Shown here: one piece after another, positions 1 to 7,111 of the stretch
Layout: each line of letters opens with the position of its first letter
How positions within the stretch are numbered: position 1 is the first letter of the stretch
Assembly: GCA_902490095.1 (NCBI GenBank)
Contig: CABUCQ010000003.1
Location: 1-42,023 of the forward strand
Source of the DNA: an uncultured Collinsella sp.
GTDB taxonomy: Bacteria > Actinomycetota > Coriobacteriia > Coriobacteriales > Coriobacteriaceae
Length of the DNA: 42,023 nt
Reading direction: 5' to 3'
Notes under the pieces: generated by a model
Database searches by the model: none
What the model was told of the DNA's origin: nothing
The model's input: only the letters and a program-made list of their open reading frames with translations
Translations under genes and position numbers: made by a program

Positions 1-2082
1 CTGCGCGCCGAGGACGTGCCGGTCAACCAGGTCGGCCACCTTATTCAGGACTGGGACGTCATGTTCGCCCAGGGCGATATCACCCGCTGCGTGGGTGACG
101 CCATCGTGTTGGTGGTCGCCGAGGACGAGGCGACGCTCGAGAAGGCCAAGAAGCTCGTAAAGATCGATTACGAGCCGCTGGAGCCCGTGCGCAACATCGC
201 CGAGGCCAGGGCCGCCGACGCCCCGCGCCTGCATGACAGCTTCTTTGCCTTCGGCAACACGGTGGAGCTCAAGGACAACGTGTGTCAGAGCCGTCACGTG
301 ACGCGCGGCGACGCCGCCAAGGCGCTGGCCGAAAGCGCGTTCACCGTGACGCAGCGCTTTACCACGCCCTTTACCGAGCATGCCTTCTTGGAGCCCGAGT
401 GTGCCGTTGCCTTCCCGTACAAGAACGGCGTCAAGGTGCAGTCGACCGACCAGGGTGCCTATGATACGCGCAAAGAGTGCGCCCACATGTTTGGCTGGGA
501 CAACGAGCCCGAGCGCGTGGTCGTCGAGACCATGCTCGTGGGCGGCGGCTTTGGCGGCAAGGAGGACGTGTCCATCCAACACCTGGCTGCGCTCGCCGCA
601 TACAAGTTCCAGCGTCCCGTGAAGTGCAAGCTCACGCGTGCCGAGTCGCTTGCCTTCCATCCCAAGCGTCATGCCATGGACGGCACCTTTACGCTGGGTT
701 GCGACGCCGAGGGCAACTTTACCGGCCTGGACTGCGAGATCAACTTTGATACCGGCGCCTACGCGTCGCTGTGCGGCCCGGTGCTCGAGCGCGCCTGCAC
801 GCATGCCGTTGGCCCTTACAAGTACCAGAACACCGACATCCGCGGCTTTGGCTACTACACCAACAACCCGCCCGCCGGCGCGTACCGAGGCTTTGGCGTG
901 TGCCAGTCCGAGTTTGCGCTCGAGAGCCTGATCGACCTGCTGGCAGAGAAGGTCGGCCTGGATCCGTGGGAGATTCGTTACCGAAACGCCATCGAGCCGG
1001 GCGAGGTTCTGCCCAACGGCCAGATTGCCGATTGCTCCACGGCGCTTAAGGAGACGCTGCTCGAGGTCAAGGATGCCTACTACGCGCATCCCGGACACGC
1101 CGGTATCGCCTGCGCCATGAAGAACGCCGGCGTGGGCGTGGGCCTGCCCGATGCCGGCCGCTGCAAGATTCGCATCGAGAACGGCGTGGCCGTGGTCTAT
1201 GCCGCCACGTCCGACATCGGCCAGGGCTGCAACACCGTCTTTTTGCAAGACGTTGCCGAGGCCTGCGGTCTGCCGCTTCGCTGCATCGCCAACGGCGAGT
1301 GCTCCACCGAGAACGCTCCCGACTCCGGCACCACGTCTGGCTCGCGTCAGACGGTCGTGACCGGCGAGGCCGTACGCGGTGCCGCCTTCCTGCTGCGCGA
1401 TGCCATGGTTGGCATCGAGGCCGGCAAGCCCGCACCCGATGCTCCCGTGAGCGCGCATGGTGACGGTGTCAAGATCGAGTACGACGACGGTCGCGCATAT
1501 CAGCTGCGCACGCAGGAACTCGTCGCCGGCCAGGGCATGCATCCTCGGGATCCCGCGACCGCCATCAAGGCGCTCGAGGGATGCGAGTTTGGCTACGTGT
1601 ATCTGGAGCCGACCGACAAGCTGGGCGCCGACGTTCCCAATCCCAAGAGCCACATCTGCTACGGTTTTGCCACGCATGTGGTCATTCTGGATGATGACGG
1701 CCGCGTGAGCGAGGTCTATGCCGCGCACGATTCCGGCAAGGTAGTCAACCCCATCTCCATCCAGGGTCAGATCGAAGGCGGCGTGCTCATGGGTATGGGC
1801 TATGCGCTTACCGAGGACTGGCCGCTCAAGGACTGTGTACCCCAGGCCAGGTACGGCACGCTCGGACTGTTCCGTGCGCCCGAGATTCCGGATATCCACG
1901 CCATCTACGTGGAGAAAGACGAGCTGCTGCCCGTGGCATACGGCGGCAAGGGCATCGGCGAGATCGCAACAATCCCCACGGCGCCCGCCGTACAGAACGC
2001 CTACCGCGCGTTTGACGGCAAGCTGCGTCCAAATCTGCCCATGGTGGATACGCCCTACAGCCGCGTCCGCAACCGCGGGTAG
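1..2082 (+). CDS. Xanthine dehydrogenase-type molybdopterin-binding subunit, 3' part
   Basis: The gene is open at the window's left edge; codon phase starts at base 1, so the N-terminus is missing. It belongs to the xanthine oxidase/aldehyde oxidoreductase large-subunit family, which hydroxylates purines or related heterocycles at a molybdenum cofactor in the cytoplasm. Visible family marks are a glycine-rich GGGFGGKED loop (around base 541), the AYRGFG segment (around 880) that contacts the cofactor, a GQG segment (around 1220), and near the C-terminus GGKGIGEIATIP, whose Glu is the expected general base. Given yqeB, yqeC, mocA and xdhC family genes 17-23 kb into the window, a selenium-dependent xanthine dehydrogenase is the best guess. 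Substrate cannot be fixed from sequence. A terminator follows closely, so this is the last gene of its operon. Confidence 0.9.
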   Translation: MRAEDVPVNQVGHLIQDWDVMFAQGDITRCVGDAIVLVVAEDEATLEKAKKLVKIDYEPLEPVRNIAEARAADAPRLHDSFFAFGNTVELKDNVCQSRHVTRGDAAKALAESAFTVTQRFTTPFTEHAFLEPECAVAFPYKNGVKVQSTDQGAYDTRKECAHMFGWDNEPERVVVETMLVGGGFGGKEDVSIQHLAALAAYKFQRPVKCKLTRAESLAFHPKRHAMDGTFTLGCDAEGNFTGLDCEINFDTGAYASLCGPVLERACTHAVGPYKYQNTDIRGFGYYTNNPPAGAYRGFGVCQSEFALESLIDLLAEKVGLDPWEIRYRNAIEPGEVLPNGQIADCSTALKETLLEVKDAYYAHPGHAGIACAMKNAGVGVGLPDAGRCKIRIENGVAVVYAATSDIGQGCNTVFLQDVAEACGLPLRCIANGECSTENAPDSGTTSGSRQTVVTGEAVRGAAFLLRDAMVGIEAGKPAPDAPVSAHGDGVKIEYDDGRAYQLRTQELVAGQGMHPRDPATAIKALEGCEFGYVYLEPTDKLGADVPNPKSHICYGFATHVVILDDDGRVSEVYAAHDSGKVVNPISIQGQIEGGVLMGMGYALTEDWPLKDCVPQARYGTLGLFRAPEIPDIHAIYVEKDELLPVAYGGKGIGEIATIPTAPAVQNAYRAFDGKLRPNLPMVDTPYSRVRNRG

Positions 2083-2151
2083 GGTAGGGCGCGGACGGCC
2101 ATTGCTGACGAGCTGTTCGCGCTCAACATCAACTACATACGCTGCGCCTTT

Positions 2152-2187
2152 GGCCCCGGCTCCATCGCGAGTCGGGGCCTTTTGTTT
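2152..2187 (+). terminator. Rho-independent terminator after the xanthine dehydrogenase gene
   Basis: A 7-bp GC-only stem (GGCCCCG / CGGGGCC) with a 14-nt loop is followed directly by TTTTGTTT. It lies about 70 bases after the stop codon and closes the dehydrogenase transcript. Confidence 0.8.
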
Positions 2188-2218
2188 GGAGCGGAAACTG
2201 TGTTCCGGATTCAAGCCT

Positions 2219-2286
2219 CAGAATGGGATGAACGGATGGCATGTTTGGCGGAAGCTACGGCCCAGTTTTTGGCTCCAGAATGGGAT
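2219..2286. repeat. Imperfect direct repeat around CAGAATGGGAT
   Basis: The 11-mer CAGAATGGGAT occurs at 2219-2229 and 2276-2286, each near a TTCCGGA-type sequence. The stretch 2190-2349 has no convincing gene. It may be a decayed repeat unit of the same kind as others in this region, but two copies are weak evidence. Confidence 0.35.
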
Positions 2287-2349
2287 ACATTTTCCGGAAC
2301 GGTCCACGTGCGGCGGTGTATCGCCCCTTTTCGTGCGCCGCTTGTCGAA

Positions 2350-2405
2350 TTACGTTATAGCTAGCTATATTATAGGAAGGTATAATATAGCTAGCTATAA
2401 CGTAA
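2350..2405. repeat. Perfect 25-bp inverted repeat upstream of ATPase gene
   Basis: Arms 2350-2374 and 2381-2405 are exact reverse complements of each other, separated by the 6-base spacer GGAAGG. The arms are AT-rich in a GC-rich context and contain the internal palindrome TAGCTAGCTA. The second arm ends 15 bases before the ATG of the ATPase gene, so the element sits in its promoter or 5' leader. There is no T-run, so it is not a normal terminator. It could be an operator, a leader hairpin, or a target of the adjacent ATPase-nuclease. Confidence 0.85.
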
Positions 2406-2420
2406 AGGAAGGATGGCCCT

Positions 2421-3812
2421 ATGTTTATCGGAAGAACAGTGGAAATGTCCGAGCTCAATCGACTGTATGGCACGGGCTCCTTTGAAATGCCTGTGATTTA
2501 CGGCCGCCGTCGTGTGGGTAAAACGCGCCTTATCACAGAGTTCATCCAAGGCAAGAAGGCTATTTACTTTCAAGCTCGTCGTACCAATGCGGAGGCAAAC
2601 CTGCACGGCTTTAGCCAGGCGATACTTGCAGACTCGGTTGGTGCTGCAGGCGTGTCGTTTCGTAGTTTTGACGAAGCACTCGATGCATTGGCCACCATGG
2701 CTCGCACGGAACGTTTGGTTGTCGTGATTGACGAGTATCCCTATCTCGCCCAATCGAATCCCGAAATCAGCTCGTTGCTGCAAGACAAGATCGACCACTT
2801 GTACAAAGAGACCAGGCTCATGCTGATCCTATGCGGCTCGTCTCTTTCGTTTATGGAGGAACAGGTGTTGGGCTACGAGAGTCCACTATACGGTAGGCGT
2901 ACGGCCCAGTTTAAGATCATGCCGCTCGATTTTATGACGACCCTCGGCCTGTGGCAGAGCATGGGTCGCGAAGACGCTGCAGTTTGCTATGGCATGACGG
3001 GTGGCATTCCTGCATATATCGAGAAAGTCGATCCTGCCGCACCGCTCAAGGACAACATCAAACGTCTTTTTCTTACTCCTACGGGCTATCTCTTTGAGGA
3101 GCCGAGTAACCTGCTATTGCAGGAGTGCCGCAATCCCGAGCAATATGATGCGATCGTGCAAGCAATTGCTCAGGGGCGCTCGAAGATCTCGGAGATTGCG
3201 AGCTCTACGGGAATCCCTGCGAGCAACGTAAAGAGCTATGTGGATAAGCTGGCGTCGCTTGGGATTGTCGAGCGCGAGCTGCCCCTAAACGAGACGAGTA
3301 ATAAGCGAGCCGTGTATCTGCTGAGCGATCAGATGTTTAGGTTCTGGTACAAGTTTGTTCCGCAGAACATCGGGCTGATTCAAAACGATATGGCCGAGAT
3401 GGCGTATAAGCGCATTGAGCCACACGTATCGGATTACATGGGTACGGTCTTTGAGCTTATATGCAGACAATACGTGTACGAACTCGCGCGCGCGGGCCAG
3501 CTCGATGTGGTTCCGGCGAGCGTCGGGCGCTGGTGGGGGACGGATAATCGCACGCATACGCAGGAAGAAATCGACTTGATTGTTGACGATGGCGAGAGCA
3601 CTGCTCTGTTTGCGGAGTGCAAATGGCGCAATGAACCGGTGGGCGAAGACGTGCTGCAAAAGCTCGTGCATCGAAGCGAGCTCTTTAGGCGGCAGCACAA
3701 AAGCTATGCGATCTTCTCGAAGCGAGGCTTTACGCAAGGATGTCAGGAAGCTGCGGCGAGCAGGGGAGATGCCAAGCTGATTTCGTTTGCCGAGATGTGC
3801 GAGCGGAGATAA
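2421..3812 (+). CDS. Archaeal-type ATPase with C-terminal DUF234/PD-(D/E)XK-like domain
   Basis: A 463-residue protein of the archaeal-ATPase (PF01637)/DUF234 family, whose function is unknown. An N-terminal AAA+ domain carries Walker A GRRRVGKT (28-35) and Walker B VVVIDEYPYL (D104, E105). A middle helical/winged-helix segment (about 220-300) includes a helix-turn-helix-like stretch around ISEIASSTGI. The C-terminal part shows a nuclease-like pattern, D385 in EIDLIV followed by E399-C-K401, fitting the D...ExK core of PD-(D/E)XK enzymes. A GGAAGG ribosome site lies about 8 bases before the ATG. It is preceded by a perfect inverted repeat and followed 185 bp later by a second, unrelated ATPase of similar architecture. 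Codon use is less GC-biased than the flanking genes, suggesting acquisition. Function is not assigned. Confidence 0.88.
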   Translation: MFIGRTVEMSELNRLYGTGSFEMPVIYGRRRVGKTRLITEFIQGKKAIYFQARRTNAEANLHGFSQAILADSVGAAGVSFRSFDEALDALATMARTERLVVVIDEYPYLAQSNPEISSLLQDKIDHLYKETRLMLILCGSSLSFMEEQVLGYESPLYGRRTAQFKIMPLDFMTTLGLWQSMGREDAAVCYGMTGGIPAYIEKVDPAAPLKDNIKRLFLTPTGYLFEEPSNLLLQECRNPEQYDAIVQAIAQGRSKISEIASSTGIPASNVKSYVDKLASLGIVERELPLNETSNKRAVYLLSDQMFRFWYKFVPQNIGLIQNDMAEMAYKRIEPHVSDYMGTVFELICRQYVYELARAGQLDVVPASVGRWWGTDNRTHTQEEIDLIVDDGESTALFAECKWRNEPVGEDVLQKLVHRSELFRRQHKSYAIFSKRGFTQGCQEAAASRGDAKLISFAEMCERR

Positions 3813-3862
3813 CCAAGCACGCTCTGATGTGATGCTCGGAATGGGTCGCGCTAAGGATGCCA

Positions 3863-3977
3863 AGCGTAAAACCTTCAATGAAAATGGCGTAAAAACTACA
3901 TCTGTCATGGCGTAAAAACTACATTGAAAGTAGCGTAAAATCAGCATTGAGAATGGCGTAATTTCGCATATCGCGTG
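3863..3977. repeat. Tandem 23-bp repeat array, five units
   Basis: Units start at 3863, 3886, 3909, 3932 and 3955 with an exact 23-bp period. The consensus is (A/G)GCGTAAAAnCTnCATTGA plus a variable tail; units 2 and 3 share 16 identical leading bases (GGCGTAAAAACTACAT). The fifth unit decays after about 15 bases. The array ends roughly 20-30 bases before the ATG of the DUF4143 ATPase gene. There are no unique spacers, so it is not CRISPR. It resembles an iteron or operator array. Confidence 0.85.
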
Positions 3978-3997
3978 ATAGAGAGGGACGGCCGTCT

Positions 3998-5293
3998 ATG
4001 GATGCACCAAAGAGATTGACCCAAAAGGGATATAGGCCCCGGCTCATAGAGGAGCGCCTCGACACCCTTATGCGGGCGTTTGGCTGTGTGGAGATCAACG
4101 GCCCCAAATGGTGCGGCAAGACCTGGACGGCGCTCTCTCGCTCGGCGAGCGTCTCCAGGCTCGATGAGCCTGCGCAGCGTGCGGCGGCAGAGGTCGACCC
4201 AAGCCTGGCGCTCATCGGCGATGCGCCACACCTGGTCGATGAATGGCAGGAGGTGCCCGAGGTTTGGGATGCCGCCCGGCGTTTCGTGGACGCGAGCGGC
4301 AACGAACGGGGGACACTTTTGCTCACGGGCTCGACCGCGCTCAAAAGCGAGGAGCGCAGCCATGTTCGTCATTCCGGCACGGGTAGGATCGCCCGTCTGT
4401 CAATGCGCCCCATGGCCCTGTGTGAGTCGGGCGACGGCGAGCCGCTCGTGTCACTGGCAAGCCTCTTTAAGGGCGAGGATTTTGCCCCTCAGCGTCGCGA
4501 GAGCACGGTGGATGACGTCGCCCGCTGGTGCTGCAGGGGCGGTTGGCCTGCAAATCTTGGGCTTTCGGAAGATCTTGCGCGAGAGACGGCAAGCCAGTAC
4601 GTGCACTCGGTGCTCGACGTCAACGTGCTGGACGAGGGCATGTCGCCCGAGCTTGCACACGGCCTTTTGCGAGCTCTTGCCATGAACGAGAGCCAGGCTG
4701 TCACGTACAAGACGCTCGTAAAGGACGCCTCGTACGGTGAGGCGGGCCCCGACGAGAGGACCATCGCTGCGTACTTGGACCTCTTCAACAGGCTCAAGCT
4801 GACCGAGGACCTGTGCGGATGGGAGCCGCCCATGCGCTCGAAGGCCCGCGTTCGCGTGCGCCCCAAGCGCTACTTCTGTGACCCGTCACTTGCGGCGGCG
4901 TTGCTGGGGGCTACCCCTGAGCGGCTGCTTGGCGATATGCAAACGCTGGGGATGCTCTTTGAGAATCTCGTCCTGCGCGACGTGCGCGTGTTCCTTTCCA
5001 CCTACGGCGGTGTCGACAACAGTGTCCATTATTTCCGAGATGAGAAGGGCCTTGAGGTCGATCTGATCGTTGAGCACGACGGGCGCTGGGGAGCCATCGA
5101 GGTCAAGCTGAGTGATGCGAAAGCAGACGATGGAGCGAGAAATCTCAAGGCGCTGGAGAGGAAAGTGCTCTCCAATCCTGCCGCCCAGAATGCCGCGCCG
5201 GCGTTTTTGGCGGTCGTGGTTGGAAAGGGGAGCATTGCCTACACACGCGACGACGGCGTGGCGGTGATTCCCATGGCGGCACTTGGGGCGTAG
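3998..5293 (+). CDS. AAA ATPase with DUF4143 domain (PD-(D/E)XK-like C-terminus)
   Basis: A 431-residue protein of the widespread AAA_14/DUF4143 family, function unknown. Walker A is GPKWCGKT (35-42), and a Walker B-type segment LVDEWQ lies at about 79-84, followed by LLTGS (sensor-1-like, about 107). The C-terminal DUF4143 region carries D355 (GLEVDLIV) and E368-V-K370 (AIEVKLS), the D...ExK spacing of PD-(D/E)XK nucleases. The ATG at 3998 follows a GAGAGGGA ribosome site. The gene follows a tandem repeat array and neighbours a second ATPase-nuclease-like gene of another family. Both are on the same strand, but each has its own upstream repeat structure, so they are probably separate units rather than one operon. 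Confidence 0.88.
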   Translation: MDAPKRLTQKGYRPRLIEERLDTLMRAFGCVEINGPKWCGKTWTALSRSASVSRLDEPAQRAAAEVDPSLALIGDAPHLVDEWQEVPEVWDAARRFVDASGNERGTLLLTGSTALKSEERSHVRHSGTGRIARLSMRPMALCESGDGEPLVSLASLFKGEDFAPQRRESTVDDVARWCCRGGWPANLGLSEDLARETASQYVHSVLDVNVLDEGMSPELAHGLLRALAMNESQAVTYKTLVKDASYGEAGPDERTIAAYLDLFNRLKLTEDLCGWEPPMRSKARVRVRPKRYFCDPSLAAALLGATPERLLGDMQTLGMLFENLVLRDVRVFLSTYGGVDNSVHYFRDEKGLEVDLIVEHDGRWGAIEVKLSDAKADDGARNLKALERKVLSNPAAQNAAPAFLAVVVGKGSIAYTRDDGVAVIPMAALGA

Positions 5294-5335
5294 TGGTTTT
5301 GCGGGCGTGCCGTGCTTCCTTTACCGAAAATCCAT

Positions 5336-5364
5336 TTGGTAAACCAGATGCTCGCGGATAGAAT
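5336..5364 (+). promoter_or_regulatory. Predicted promoter, copy A
   Basis: TTGGTA (5336-5341) and TAGAAT (5359-5364) are separated by exactly 17 bases. The same arrangement recurs at 6428 and 6865, which argues that the elements are conserved and not chance. Transcription would start near 5371. Confidence 0.6.
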
Positions 5365-5444
5365 AAAGTTGACGGCAGCCCAAGTTCTGGAGAGCTGGGA
5401 AACGCCGTTGCTTGGTCAAGAGGTCGGTGCCTTAATGGCAGCGA

Positions 5445-5537
5445 CTTGTTATGCTTCGAATGCTGCTTGAGTGCCTCGGAAAGTTCGATAAGCGCCGTGA
5501 AGAGCGAGACCAAAGCGACCAAGAGCTCTACGAGCTC
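5445..5537 (-). pseudogene. Decayed copy of the small hydrophobic peptide gene
   Basis: Reverse-strand codons read LVALVSLFTALIELSEAL, closely matching LTALVSLLTALIGLSEAL of the intact peptide at 6525-6650. The ATG and the strong ribosome site of the intact copy are missing; the homologous position reads ATC in unrelated sequence. The stop is also lost, so the frame would run on into the ATPase gene. A dead copy is the simplest reading. Confidence 0.65.
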
Positions 5538-5542
5538 TGATG

Positions 5543-5588
5543 GGCCCGGGATGACCTCTGATTCAAGTCACCGGGCCTCAATCTTTTT
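5543..5588 (+). terminator. Hairpin with T-run, copy A
   Basis: The stem GGCCCGG / CCGGGCC (5543-5549, 5571-5577) is followed by TCAATCTTTTT. The same hairpin, nearly identical in sequence, recurs at 6905-6950. It would end forward transcripts from the copy A promoter. Confidence 0.65.
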
Positions 5589-5732
5589 CATCCATTTGAA
5601 TAGAGCGGGCGACTCTCTTGGGGCCATCTGCATGGCGCGTGCCTGGCGCGCGTGGCACAGCATCCCATTTTTGTGTCCGCACGGGTGGCTACGCTTACCG
5701 CAACGTAGCCATTCGTGGAAAGGACGGATGTC

Positions 5733-6374
5733 ATGGCAACGGATAAGACCGGTTATGTGAGCGTTGGCGCCGAGATAGAGGACGAGGTTATGCCCGACCG
5801 CGTGATCTTTAGCATTGGCTTTGGTGGTCTCCGCACCACCAAGGAATCGTGCCTGGAGGATTACAACACCGATCGCGCCCGCGTAGCCGCCGCGCTGGCG
5901 CCCTTTGGTTTGGATAGCGAATTAACATGCTGTCGGTACACTTGTTATGCGCAGATGACGCGCAAGAAGGCGACGATTGTGGGCTACAACTACTATGCGT
6001 ACGGTACGGTTGCCGCGCCTGTCGATTCGACTGACTTTGCTGCTGTGTGGACCGCACTCAATACCTGCGAGTCACATGCCGACATGAGCATTCGATTTGA
6101 GTTGGCGGATCAGCGCGCGGCGGAAGACGCCCTGATTGCCCGTGCGGTTGAACGTGCTCGCGGCAACGCGCAGGCACTTGCCGTTGCGGCGGGGTCTATG
6201 CCGGGCGGCGTCAAGCATATCTCGTATAACAGTCGGGCGGCGGGCTATGGTCGAACATACTGTGTTGCCGCGTGTGCTCCCGATGGGGCGTCCGGAGGCT
6301 CCGAGGAGACGGTGCTGGAGCCAGAGCCTATCGAGGTCGAGTGCTCCGTGGATATGGAATGGTGGCTGGAGTAG
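5733..6374 (+). CDS. SIMPL domain (DUF541) protein
   Basis: A 213-residue protein resembling the SIMPL/DUF541 family (PF04402), whose bacterial members are usually secreted or periplasmic and of unclear function. It opens with GYVSVGAEIEDEVMPDRVIFSIGF, the family's first beta strand and helix pattern. It continues with an alternating strand/helix core and has a helix (about 135-155) rich in Ala and Arg (RAVERARGNAQALAVAAG) typical of the family's last third. No signal peptide or membrane segment is visible, so it is probably cytoplasmic. The ATG at 5733 is chosen because GGAAAGGA ends 8 bases upstream; a GTG 18 bases earlier is possible. It appears to be monocistronic, between two copies of a duplicated intergenic unit. 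Confidence 0.7.
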   Translation: MATDKTGYVSVGAEIEDEVMPDRVIFSIGFGGLRTTKESCLEDYNTDRARVAAALAPFGLDSELTCCRYTCYAQMTRKKATIVGYNYYAYGTVAAPVDSTDFAAVWTALNTCESHADMSIRFELADQRAAEDALIARAVERARGNAQALAVAAGSMPGGVKHISYNSRAAGYGRTYCVAACAPDGASGGSEETVLEPEPIEVECSVDMEWWLE

Positions 6375-6427
6375 GAAGCAGGTGCTGAGCGGCTGAGGGA
6401 CCGAGGCTTCGCTACCGAAAAAACCAT

Positions 6428-6456
6428 TTGTTAAACTCAATGTCCGTGGGTAGAGT
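6428..6456 (+). promoter_or_regulatory. Predicted promoter of antisense small RNA, copy B
   Basis: TTGTTA (6428-6433) and TAGAGT (6451-6456) have a 17-base spacer, aligned base for base with the promoters at 5336 and 6865. The predicted start is near 6463. Confidence 0.6.
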
Positions 6457-6462
6457 AAGGTC

Positions 6463-6550
6463 GACGGCAGCCCAAGTTGTGGATAGCTGGGCAGCGCCGT
6501 TACTTCGATTAAGGGGTCAATGCCTTAACGGCGTCGACCCCTCTTCTTTT
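6463..6550 (+). ncRNA. Predicted antisense small RNA (type I antitoxin candidate)
   Basis: Between a conserved promoter and a terminator lies a stretch of about 88 bases with no forward reading frame. It begins with a stem-loop (ACGGC..GCCGT, 6464-6500, with inner GCCCA/TGGGC). It ends in GGGGTC (6513-6518) / GACCCC (6536-6541) followed by TCTTCTTTT. Its 3' end overlaps the last eight or so codons and the stop of the reverse-strand peptide gene, so the two RNAs would be complementary over their 3' parts and may share a bidirectional terminator. This is the convergent layout known for fst/RNAII and txpA/RatA. The boundaries are inferred. Confidence 0.55.
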
Positions 6551-6650
6551 GCTTCGTACGCTGCTTAAGTGCCTCGGAAAGTCCGATAAGCGCCGTGAGG
6601 AGCGAGACCAAAGCGGTCAGGAGCTTCACGAAATCAATCAGATCGGTCAT
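6525..6650 (-). CDS. Small hydrophobic basic-tailed peptide, putative type I toxin
   Basis: A 41-residue peptide. Residues 1-7 are polar, residues about 8-26 form one hydrophobic helix rich in Leu, Ala and Val, and the tail ends in a run of Lys and Arg (KQKKRGRRR). This layout is typical of membrane-acting type I toxins such as Fst and TxpA. The ATG at 6650 is chosen because a strong GGAGGTGAT ribosome site lies 8 bases upstream of it; an ATG two codons earlier is too close. The stop lies inside the loop of the convergent small RNA's terminator. A decayed paralogue sits 1.1 kb upstream. No family name is claimed. Toxicity is inferred from layout and composition. Confidence 0.65.
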   Translation of the reverse strand: MTDLIDFVKLLTALVSLLTALIGLSEALKQRTKQKKRGRRR

Positions 6651-6850
6651 GGGCATCACCTCCCGTCGCATGGAGGGCGCTGCCCGGCACATGGAACTGC
6701 CGTCAACAACTGCCATTCAATCAAAGCGCGGTCATAAATACGAATATATGTTCGATAATAACAGCAACGTGATTCCCTCGAATAGCAGCCTTTCGTAAGG
6801 GCGGCAGAAGACGGCGCTGGGCGATTGGGGCTAGACGCGCAGGTCTTCGT
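6651..6850. other. Leader region of the small peptide gene
   Basis: No gene is visible. The reverse-strand transcript of the peptide would start here; an AT-rich patch at about 6725-6775 is the likeliest promoter site, but no good -35/-10 pair can be named. The leader of 70 or more bases is long for such a small gene, as in many type I toxin mRNAs. Confidence 0.4.
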
Positions 6851-6864
6851 CACCGAAAGCCCGT

Positions 6865-6893
6865 TTGATTAACCAGCCCTCTGTAGGTACACT
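6865..6893 (+). promoter_or_regulatory. Predicted promoter, copy C
   Basis: TTGATT (6865-6870) and TACACT (6888-6893) are separated by 17 bases, aligned with the copies at 5336 and 6428. Confidence 0.5.
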
Positions 6894-6904
6894 GCATATT
6901 GATG

Positions 6905-6950
6905 GGCCCGGGATGACCGCTGATTCAAGTCACCGGGCCTAAATCTTTTC
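6905..6950 (+). terminator. Hairpin with T-run, copy C
   Basis: GGCCCGG (6905-6911) pairs with CCGGGCC (6933-6939), followed by TAAATCTTTT. Starting from the promoter just upstream it would leave an RNA of only about 50 bases. Confidence 0.6.
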
Positions 6951-7111
6951 ATCCATTTGAATAGAGCGGGCGACTCTCTTGGGGCCGTCTGCATGGCGTG
7001 TGATTAGCGCATGGTATTGCGCCCAGCTTTCATGTCCGCGCGGCCACCTATCCTTACGGCAATGTAGCCGCTTATGTAACAAGCGGCAAGCAACGGAGAA
7101 AGGCCCTAACC

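Larger units (their letters stand above)
5322..5643. repeat. Duplicated intergenic unit, copy A (decayed toxin-antitoxin-like)
   Basis: This stretch resembles 6413-6622 (promoter, small-RNA region, toxin-gene codons) in its left two thirds and 6899-7004 (hairpin and leader) in its right third. It therefore equals copies B and C with the middle removed. In order it contains a promoter, a hairpin region, reverse-strand toxin-like codons that have lost their start, and a terminator hairpin. It precedes the SIMPL-domain gene much as copy C precedes the exonuclease gene. Confidence 0.75.
6413..6622. repeat. Duplicated intergenic unit, copy B (intact toxin-antitoxin-like)
   Basis: The region matches 5322-5513 over the promoter, small-RNA hairpin and peptide codons. 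Within it a forward promoter and small RNA converge on a reverse-strand peptide gene. Confidence 0.7.
6851..7004. repeat. Duplicated intergenic unit, copy C (promoter plus hairpin only)
   Basis: This copy has the promoter (6865-6893) followed at once by the terminator hairpin and leader that end copy A. From 6899 to 7004 it is nearly identical to 5538-5643. It lacks the small RNA and toxin codons, as expected of an internal deletion. It lies just before the exonuclease gene. A short fragment of the same leader (TGCATGGCGCGTGCCT) recurs at 7861. Confidence 0.7.

Noticed and set aside
3863..3977. Tandem repeat array as a CRISPR
   Set aside because: The 23-bp units abut directly with no unique spacers, and no cas genes are near.
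5145..5522. 125-codon reverse-strand gene overlapping the end of the DUF4143 ATPase
   Set aside because: Only its first 25 codons resemble the small toxin; it starts at a TTG without a ribosome site and then runs antisense through the ATPase. Treated as a decayed toxin copy.
5294..7111. Insertion sequence or transposon carrying the duplicated unit
   Set aside because: No transposase, no terminal inverted repeats and no clear target duplication could be seen; only non-coding and tiny coding sequence is duplicated.
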